NCBI GenBank assembly: GCA_024684395.1
Contig: JAIKWY010000089.1
Coordinates: forward strand, 1 to 38,933
Source: Oscillospiraceae bacterium
Lineage (GTDB): Bacteria; Bacillota; Clostridia; Oscillospirales; Ruminococcaceae
DNA length: 38,933 nt
Reading direction: 5' to 3'
Position 1 is the first letter of the stretch. The number at the start of each line of letters is the position of its first letter. Positions 34,252 to 38,933 of this stretch are shown here, piece by piece. Position numbers and translations under genes: made by a program. Below the pieces are notes generated by a model. That model was not told where the DNA came from. It searched no databases and worked only from the letters and a program-made list of their open reading frames with translations.

Positions 34252-35366
34252 GCTTCTCCCTCCCAGATCTCCTTGATGAGCGGGGCAAGGATGTCCCGCT
34301 GCTCGTCCGAAAGCCCCTGTCCGTTGAAGGCTTCATAGAAGTCGTTGAACAGCTCGATGGGCGTTTTCTGCCGCTGGCTCACCGCCCGGAGCACAGGCTC
34401 GGCGTTGGTGCGCATGTTGTCATAGTCGAGCATCATAATATTCTTGAAATGCGTCCGCAGCTTGCCGATGGCATCGGGGATCTCGTCCTCGTCCGTCAGA
34501 ATGGCTTTGATGTAATTGTCGGAACGCTCCATCTCCATCAGCTCATCAAAACGCCCCCGCAGGATCTGCATATCCCGCTTCGGCGTGAGCGGCACTGTCT
34601 CGATGACGGGCGCTGTCCCCTTCTCGCCGAGGGTGACGAACGTGACGGATTTCTCCTGTCCGCATTCCTCGAAGTCATATTTCAGCGGCGTGCCGCAGTA
34701 GCGGATGCTGCTGCCGATGGTCTGGGGCAGATGCAGATGTCCGAGCGCCGTATAGTCGATCCCTGCAAAGACGTCTGCGCTGATGCTCTCCGCCGTGCCG
34801 ACGATGATCTCCTCGGAGCCGCCCTGCTGTGCGCCTGTCACAAACTGATGGGTGATCAGCACATTGCGGACGGATGTGTCGATGTGCATGGCGTCGATCG
34901 CCGTGCGGACAGCATCCTGATAGCTGCCGATCACGGTCTCCGGGAAGCGGGAGCGAACATCGCCCGGACGCAGGAACGGCAGCAGGTAGAAGCGCACCTC
35001 GCCATAGGCATCCGTCAGCGTCACGGGCTCCACGGTGCCGTCATACACCGGCGAGAGGTAGACCCCGCTCTTCTGCATGATGCGTCCGCCATAGGCGAGG
35101 CGCTCGGCGGAATCATGGTTGCCGCTGATGAGCAGAACGGGCAGCTCCCGCTCGGCAAGGGCATTGAGAAAGCTGTCCAGCACCGTGACTGCCTCGGCAG
35201 GCGGTACGGGACGGTCATAGATGTCGCCGGCGATCAGAACGCAGTCCGGCTTCCGGGCATCTGCGATGTGCAGGATCTGATCGAGGATGTTCTGCTGATC
35301 CTCCAGCAGGAAAAAGCCGTTGAGGCGCTTTCCCAGATGCAGATCCGAAAGGTGCATGAGCTTCAT
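34248..35366 (-). CDS. sbcD: Exonuclease SbcD (Mre11-like nuclease)
   Basis: This 372-residue metallophosphoesterase carries all family motifs: HLSDLHLG near residue 6, LIAGDIYDR, SGNHDS, LITHQF and ALGHLH. The chosen ATG at 35366 has AGGAGG 6-7 nt upstream; the longer reading from 35432 lacks support. It is encoded 62 nt after the small acidic gene with no clear promoter between, so it may be read from the lipoprotein promoter. Confidence 0.96.
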   Translation of the reverse strand: MKLMHLSDLHLGKRLNGFFLLEDQQNILDQILHIADARKPDCVLIAGDIYDRPVPPAEAVTVLDSFLNALAERELPVLLISGNHDSAERLAYGGRIMQKSGVYLSPVYDGTVEPVTLTDAYGEVRFYLLPFLRPGDVRSRFPETVIGSYQDAVRTAIDAMHIDTSVRNVLITHQFVTGAQQGGSEEIIVGTAESISADVFAGIDYTALGHLHLPQTIGSSIRYCGTPLKYDFEECGQEKSVTFVTLGEKGTAPVIETVPLTPKRDMQILRGRFDELMEMERSDNYIKAILTDEDEIPDAIGKLRTHFKNIMMLDYDNMRTNAEPVLRAVSQRQKTPIELFNDFYEAFNGQGLSDEQRDILAPLIKEIWEGEA

Positions 35367-35428
35367 AAAAAACCTCCTGTCTTTGATTTTGTTTATTATG
35401 GATACTGTCCTAAAAATGGCGTACAGCG

Positions 35429-35737
35429 TCAATCTCTGTTCCGCCAGACAAGATAGGGATAGACCCCGACATAGCGGCGGACGTCCTCCTCGGTCAGGAT
35501 GACCGGCTCGTCCGTCAGGTGCTCACCGTCGTGGTAAAAGCCGTAGGAATCGCCGATGTAGTCCGCATAGCCGTTTTGCAGCCGCTCTGCAAATTCCGCC
35601 GGGGTCAGTACCTCATCTTCATCGTCATCGGCGCCAAGCTCCTCCGGGGTCAGACCGGACTCCCAGAGCAGCTCTGCGGCGGCGCTGTACCTTGCATCGA
35701 GCGGGTGCCCGGCAAGGATCTGTTCCTTCGTTTTCAT
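35429..35737 (-). CDS. Small acidic protein of unknown function
   Basis: The 102-residue product has an acidic central run (GADDDEDEV), a C-terminal IxxEDVRRYVGVYPYLVW helix, and no signal or membrane segment. The chosen ATG at 35737 has GAGGGG 4 nt upstream; the GTG at 35749 overlaps the lipoprotein stop and is the alternative. Family not recognised. It lies directly downstream of the lipoprotein gene and upstream of sbcDC. Confidence 0.7.
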   Translation of the reverse strand: MKTKEQILAGHPLDARYSAAAELLWESGLTPEELGADDDEDEVLTPAEFAERLQNGYADYIGDSYGFYHDGEHLTDEPVILTEEDVRRYVGVYPYLVWRNRD

Positions 35738-35745
35738 GGCGCCCC

Positions 35746-36123
35746 TCACTGGAAGATCATGGTGTGATCCACGCCGTCCACATTCTGGATGACGAAGATC
35801 TTGCCGTCACGCTGCCGGAGCTTCATGGTGCTGTTGTCCGATGCCGTGGTGATCTCGGTCTCGGTGTAGGTGAATGCCGCATCGCCGTCCTTGCCGTTGA
35901 TGACGCCGGTGCCGTCCGGGTTGAAGTGGATGCTGACATTGGTCAGACCACGGGATTTGATGTCATAGATCTGACCGCCCTCTGTGTACTGCACGATCTT
36001 ATAGGTGCCGGAAAGCGCATAGCTGACGGTCTCCGTCACGGGATCGGCAGAGCTGTCCTTCTTGCAGGCTGTCATTGCCGTGAGCATGGCAAAGAGCAGC
36101 AGTATGGCGCATAATTTCTTCAC
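35746..36123 (-). CDS. Small lipoprotein of unknown function
   Basis: This 125-residue protein starts at GTG 36123 behind GGAGGGAGG. The signal peptide ends in a lipobox (LTAMTAC, Cys20), so the mature protein is lipidated on the outer face of the membrane. The remainder is a beta-rich domain (GTYKIVQYTEGGQ, GTGVINGKDGDAAFTY), similar in appearance to small lipocalin-like gut lipoproteins. The function is unknown. The transcript starts about 220 nt upstream and has a structured leader. Confidence 0.85.
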   Translation of the reverse strand: MKKLCAILLLFAMLTAMTACKKDSSADPVTETVSYALSGTYKIVQYTEGGQIYDIKSRGLTNVSIHFNPDGTGVINGKDGDAAFTYTETEITTASDNSTMKLRQRDGKIFVIQNVDGVDHTMIFQ

Positions 36124-36170
36124 GGTCGTTCCTCCCTCCGGGGTATGCCCTGCTGCGGGCAGGTTCTATC

Positions 36171-36346
36171 AGGCAATTCCACACAAAGGACAGCGCATCA
36201 GATGCGCAGACAGATTTTTCGTCAGGTTGTTCAGAAGGGACGCAGCCATACTTGCTGTATGGCAAGGAGCTTATGGGCAATCTGGCGGAAAAGATGCAAG
36301 CAGATGGTGTGCTGAGCCGTCAGGCGGCCTTTGTGTGGCATTGCCT
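36171..36346 (-). ncRNA. Candidate structured leader RNA closed by a 19-nt inverted repeat
   Basis: AGGCAATTCCACACAAAGG (36171-36189) is the reverse complement, with one mismatch, of 36328-36346. Read on the minus strand, the outer arm begins just 3 nt after the -10 box at 36349, so the RNA would start with its own closing stem. Inside are perfect hairpins such as GCCATAC-agcaa-GTATGGC (36245-36263) and GCGCAT-ctg-ATGCGC (36193-36207). The lipoprotein GTG is about 48 nt beyond the closing stem. It could be a regulatory leader, a free-standing RNA, or a small inverted-repeat element. Confidence 0.55.
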
Positions 36347-36348
36347 CT

Positions 36349-36377
36349 ATTATACCACACTCTGCATAGAATTGCAA
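36349..36377 (-). promoter_or_regulatory. Sigma-A promoter of the lipoprotein operon
   Basis: On the minus strand TTGCAA (36377-36372), 17 bp, TATAAT (36354-36349). Confidence 0.87.
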
Positions 36378-36479
36378 GCTCTTCCGGCAATTTTTGCAGA
36401 CATTTTTACCAAAGTCAGGCAGGATATGACTGGCTCCGACAGACTGCCCTATCTTTTTTCAGAGATTTTCAAAAACCCC

Positions 36480-36508
36480 TTGCCTTTTTTGCCCCGATTT
36501 GGTATAAT
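36480..36508 (+). promoter_or_regulatory. Sigma-A promoter of the AAA+ gene
   Basis: TTGCCT (36480-36485), 17 bp, TATAAT (36503-36508). The leader to the start codon is about 45 nt. Nothing else gene-like is supported between 36378 and 36480. Confidence 0.82.
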
Positions 36509-36562
36509 GATAGGAGGGTATGTTCAGACTGCCCGTATCCTGAAGGATAGGAGTTGAAACAA

Positions 36563-38083
36563 TTGGCGAGATCCAGAAACGATGTTTTACAGTATATTTA
36601 TGACCTGAGCAACCAGTATGAACGGCAGGGTCTGCAAGTCAAGGGCGCACATATGCCGCTGCGTGACTATGCACAGTTCGCCATCATGAAATTCATGCTC
36701 TACATCGCCGACAGTGACCGGAATATCAAGGATTACGAGGTGGACATCATCAACGACTGCCTCGGCTTTTCCCTTACCAAGGACTATGTTGTGCGCTTTG
36801 TCGAGGAGCACCGCATCTCGGCGGATGCCATCTTCGATACCGTGCTGGCGCTGCTGACCGTGTTCATCAATGCGGATATCCAGAACGACGCCGCACAGGG
36901 CAGCACCTCGCTGCTGCTGCTCGACTTCCTCGATGAGCTGGGTCTGGAGTTCATCACCCATGACGGTCAGTATGACGACCGCCAGACCAAGGCGATGGCG
37001 ACCCTCATGCTCCGGCTGAAAAATTACCGTGCGGCATACCTCCGCACCTGGAAGAAGATGAAGCACGCTCGTATCAATCCCTTTGCGCCGCCGCTTCCTG
37101 ACAATCCGGAGGATCGCATGGAGACGCCTGCCTATGTGCCTGCTCCCAAGAAGGAGGAGAAGAAGGAAGATACGCCGCCTGCATCCAATGAACAGCTTGA
37201 GACCGTGCTCGATCCCGATCCGGAGGCAGCACCTGCACAGCCGGAGGAGCCGGAGGAGTCCCTCGAAGATCTGCTGGCGAACCTCAACGGTCTGGTCGGT
37301 CTCGGCAAGGTCAAGGAGGATCTCAACAGCCTCATCAACCTGCTGAAGGTCCACAAGCTCCGTGAGGAGAGAGGTCTCCCGCAGGCACAGGTCTCGCTGC
37401 ACATGGTATTCTCGGGCAATCCCGGTACCGGCAAGACGACCGTTGCCCGTCTGCTGAGCAAGATCTACATGAAGCTCGGCGTGCTGAGCAAGGGACATCT
37501 GGTCGAGGTGGATCGTTCGGGACTGGTCAGCGGCTATGTCGGACAGACAGCCATGAAGACCAAGAAGGTCGTGGAAAGTGCGATGGGCGGTCTGCTGTTC
37601 ATCGACGAGGCATATGCACTGACGGCGAACACCGGCTCGAACGACTTCGGCATGGAGGCTGTCAACACGCTGCTGAAAGCGATGGAGGACAACCGTTCCG
37701 ACCTCGTTGTCATCGTGGCAGGCTATACCGACCTGATGGAGGCGTTCCTCGATTCCAACCCCGGCCTGCGCTCCCGCTTCAACAAGCAGATCCTCTTCGA
37801 GGATTATTCCGCAGAGGAGCTGGTCGGCATCTTCAACGGCATCTGCTCCAAGTCGTTCTTTGAGCTGACGGATGAGGCAAAGGAGATCGTGACACGCTTC
37901 TTTGAGGATCGTGTGGCCCGCAAGGAGGATCTTCCCGGCTTTGCAAACGGCCGTGATGCCCGCAACTTCTTTGAAAAGACGCTCACCAACCAGGCAAACC
38001 GCATCGCAACGATGGTCTCCGTCACGGACAAGGATCTTGTGACGATCACCAAGGAGGATGTGGAGACGGTGGAGCTCTATTAA
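36563..38083 (+). CDS. TerB-like domain and CbxX/SpoVK-type AAA+ ATPase
   Basis: TTG at 36563 is chosen because AGGAG (36549-36553) lies 9 nt upstream; a TTG at 36554 abuts that site. The 506-residue product has an alpha-helical N-terminal domain (about 20-150) with FMLYIADSDRNIKDYEVDII, which looks like the TerB/DUF533 calcium-linked fold; then a Lys/Pro/Glu-rich linker; then an AAA+ module (about 240-505) with Walker A GNPGTGKTT near 285, LLFIDEAYAL (Walker B) and NPGLRSRFNKQILFEDY typical of CbxX/SpoVK proteins. The TerB-like call is moderate; the AAA+ call is firm. It is monocistronic and separate from the TerY-P-like operon, but the two may work together. Confidence 0.88.
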   Translation: MARSRNDVLQYIYDLSNQYERQGLQVKGAHMPLRDYAQFAIMKFMLYIADSDRNIKDYEVDIINDCLGFSLTKDYVVRFVEEHRISADAIFDTVLALLTVFINADIQNDAAQGSTSLLLLDFLDELGLEFITHDGQYDDRQTKAMATLMLRLKNYRAAYLRTWKKMKHARINPFAPPLPDNPEDRMETPAYVPAPKKEEKKEDTPPASNEQLETVLDPDPEAAPAQPEEPEESLEDLLANLNGLVGLGKVKEDLNSLINLLKVHKLREERGLPQAQVSLHMVFSGNPGTGKTTVARLLSKIYMKLGVLSKGHLVEVDRSGLVSGYVGQTAMKTKKVVESAMGGLLFIDEAYALTANTGSNDFGMEAVNTLLKAMEDNRSDLVVIVAGYTDLMEAFLDSNPGLRSRFNKQILFEDYSAEELVGIFNGICSKSFFELTDEAKEIVTRFFEDRVARKEDLPGFANGRDARNFFEKTLTNQANRIATMVSVTDKDLVTITKEDVETVELY

Positions 38084-38191
38084 AAGTATAAATGATTGTC
38101 GGCTTGCGCCGACTTAGGAGGGACTCCTAGTACCTCCTAAACCACCCTCGGCAGGGCGGTGACCGCCCTGCACCCGCATCTTATACTTTTT
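38082..38191. repeat. 110-nt structured element with closing stem and three hairpins
   Basis: AAAAGTATAA (38082-38091) and TTATACTTTT (38181-38190) are perfect 10-bp arms. Between them lie three hairpins: GTCGGC/GCCGAC (38098-38113), TTAGGAGG/CCTCCTAA (38114-38140) and GCAGGGCGG/CCGCCCTGC (38151-38171). The left arm overlaps the TAA of the AAA+ gene, and the right end runs into five T residues, so it may also terminate that transcript. Its shape fits a miniature inverted-repeat element or a structured RNA. Confidence 0.65.
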
Positions 38192-38224
38192 GAAAATGTA
38201 TTATTATATTTGGAGGAAAATACA

Positions 38225-38695
38225 ATGGTAGTAATTGAAATGGACAACGGCAAGCAGATCGAGATCGAGCTGTATCCCGACATCGCACCGATCTCCTGCG
38301 AGAACTTCGAGAAGCTCGTGAAGGAGGGTTTCTATGACGGTCTGACCTTCCACCGCATCATCCCGGGCTTCATGATCCAGGGCGGCTGCCCGCTCGGCAC
38401 CGGCACCGGCGGTCCGGGCTGGCATATCAAGGGCGAGTTCCTCGCAAACGGCGTGAAGAACGACCTGAAGCATACCAGAGGCGTCCTCTCGATGGCTCGT
38501 GCTGCCGATCCGGATTCCGCAGGCTCCCAGTTCTTCATCATGCATGCGGATGCCAATTATCTGGACGGTCAGTATGCCGCCTTCGGCAAGGTCGTATCGG
38601 GCATGGAGGTCGTGGACGAGATCGCCTGCACGCCCACCGGCAGAAACGACAAGCCGCTCGCTCCGCAGATCATGAAGAGAGTCTATATCAAGTAA
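38225..38695 (+). CDS. Cyclophilin-type peptidyl-prolyl cis-trans isomerase
   Basis: This 156-residue cytoplasmic cyclophilin accelerates proline isomerisation during folding. The motifs FHRIIPGFMIQGG (catalytic Arg, Phe) and AGSQFFIMHAD are intact, and the length fits single-domain bacterial PPIases. The ATG at 38225 has TTGGAGG about 8 nt upstream; the longer reading from 38159 would begin inside the structured element and is rejected. No promoter is clear in the AT-rich 38192-38210 stretch. Confidence 0.95.
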   Translation: MVVIEMDNGKQIEIELYPDIAPISCENFEKLVKEGFYDGLTFHRIIPGFMIQGGCPLGTGTGGPGWHIKGEFLANGVKNDLKHTRGVLSMARAADPDSAGSQFFIMHADANYLDGQYAAFGKVVSGMEVVDEIACTPTGRNDKPLAPQIMKRVYIK

Positions 38696-38703
38696 AATGG
38701 CTT

Positions 38704-38741
38704 CACCCTGCTGTGTTTTGCGGCAGGGTGTTCTGTTTTTT
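38704..38741 (+). terminator. Intrinsic terminator of the cyclophilin gene
   Basis: CACCCTGC (38704-38711) pairs with GCAGGGTG (38723-38730), followed by TTCTGTTTTTT. Confidence 0.88.
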
Positions 38742-38933
38742 CGGAAGTCCCTGCAAGCCCCCCTCCGCCGCTGTTCGGCGGCACCTCCCCCCGATGGGGG
38801 GCGGAATTTTTGGCGGTGCTGCGACCGAGGATGAGGCAGGATGTTGCACGAAGACGAGTAGTGTCGGTCATAGATGAAAACCGACCGCACCGCAGCCGCT
38901 TTAGGGACTCCGACCGTGGATGAGGCAGGATGC
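38742..38933. repeat. Gene-free repeat-rich stretch at the window end
   Basis: Hairpins CCGCCG/CGGCGG and CCCCCC-gat-GGGGGG lie at 38766-38812. A 22-nt direct repeat (38822-38843 and 38911-38932, one mismatch; core GGATGAGGCAGGATG) encloses an inverted pair GTCGGT/ACCGAC. No open frame here is credible. The element continues past the window edge. Confidence 0.6.

Noticed and set aside
36252-36557. 101-codon open frame on the plus strand
   Set aside because: It spans two promoters and the right arm of the inverted repeat, has no ribosome site and no recognisable fold.

Overview
The window looks like chromosomal DNA of a gut Ruminococcus-type member of the Oscillospiraceae (Clostridia). The indicators are a secreted protein with a type I dockerin, an IspH-ribosomal S1 fusion, a SCIFF peptide with its radical SAM maturase, and dense sigma-A promoters (TTGACA or TTGCAA, 17 bp, TATAAT). 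No rRNA, tRNA, CRISPR array, transposase or phage gene was found. Species cannot be told from the sequence alone. Left region (1-6300): a truncated unknown gene, then on the minus strand a four-gene operon: PP2C phosphatase, zinc-ribbon/Ser-Thr kinase/TM/LRR receptor, double-FHA ABC ATPase, ABC-2 permease. Known FHA-ABC exporters such as mycobacterial Rv1747 are controlled by Ser/Thr kinases, so this reads as a phospho-regulated exporter with its own kinase and phosphatase. Housekeeping block (6525-15620, minus): tepA-like protease, ftsK/spoIIIE, ComEC-like metallohydrolase, DUF3006, HI0933-type flavoprotein, cmk, plsC and ispH-rpsA, tightly packed behind one perfect-consensus promoter. The divergent side carries an NfeD/stomatin (SPFH) pair. 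Central accessory region (17620-25430, plus): one LRR_5 protein, an atypical kinase with a zinc ribbon, a TerY-like vWA protein, a PP2C phosphatase, a membrane protein with a degenerate GGDEF domain, and a 611-residue protein whose N-terminus carries a cytidine-deaminase-like zinc signature followed by a long disordered repeat region. The kinase/vWA/phosphatase core matches the TerY-P triad described by Aravind and colleagues; the partners make it an unusual variant. This is the strongest candidate for an undescribed system. Right region (25577-38933): the SCIFF system (scfA, scfB); divergent from it a three-gene ExbB/ExbD-like membrane system; then a minus-strand set of lipoprotein, small acidic protein, sbcD, sbcC and a dockerin protein; then a plus-strand TerB-like/AAA+ protein and a cyclophilin. 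Several intergenic regions hold unusual palindromic or structured elements: a 35-nt dispersed palindrome with a compensatory base-pair change, a roughly 175-nt leader closed by a 19-nt inverted repeat starting at the predicted transcription start, and a 110-nt three-hairpin element with its own closing stem.
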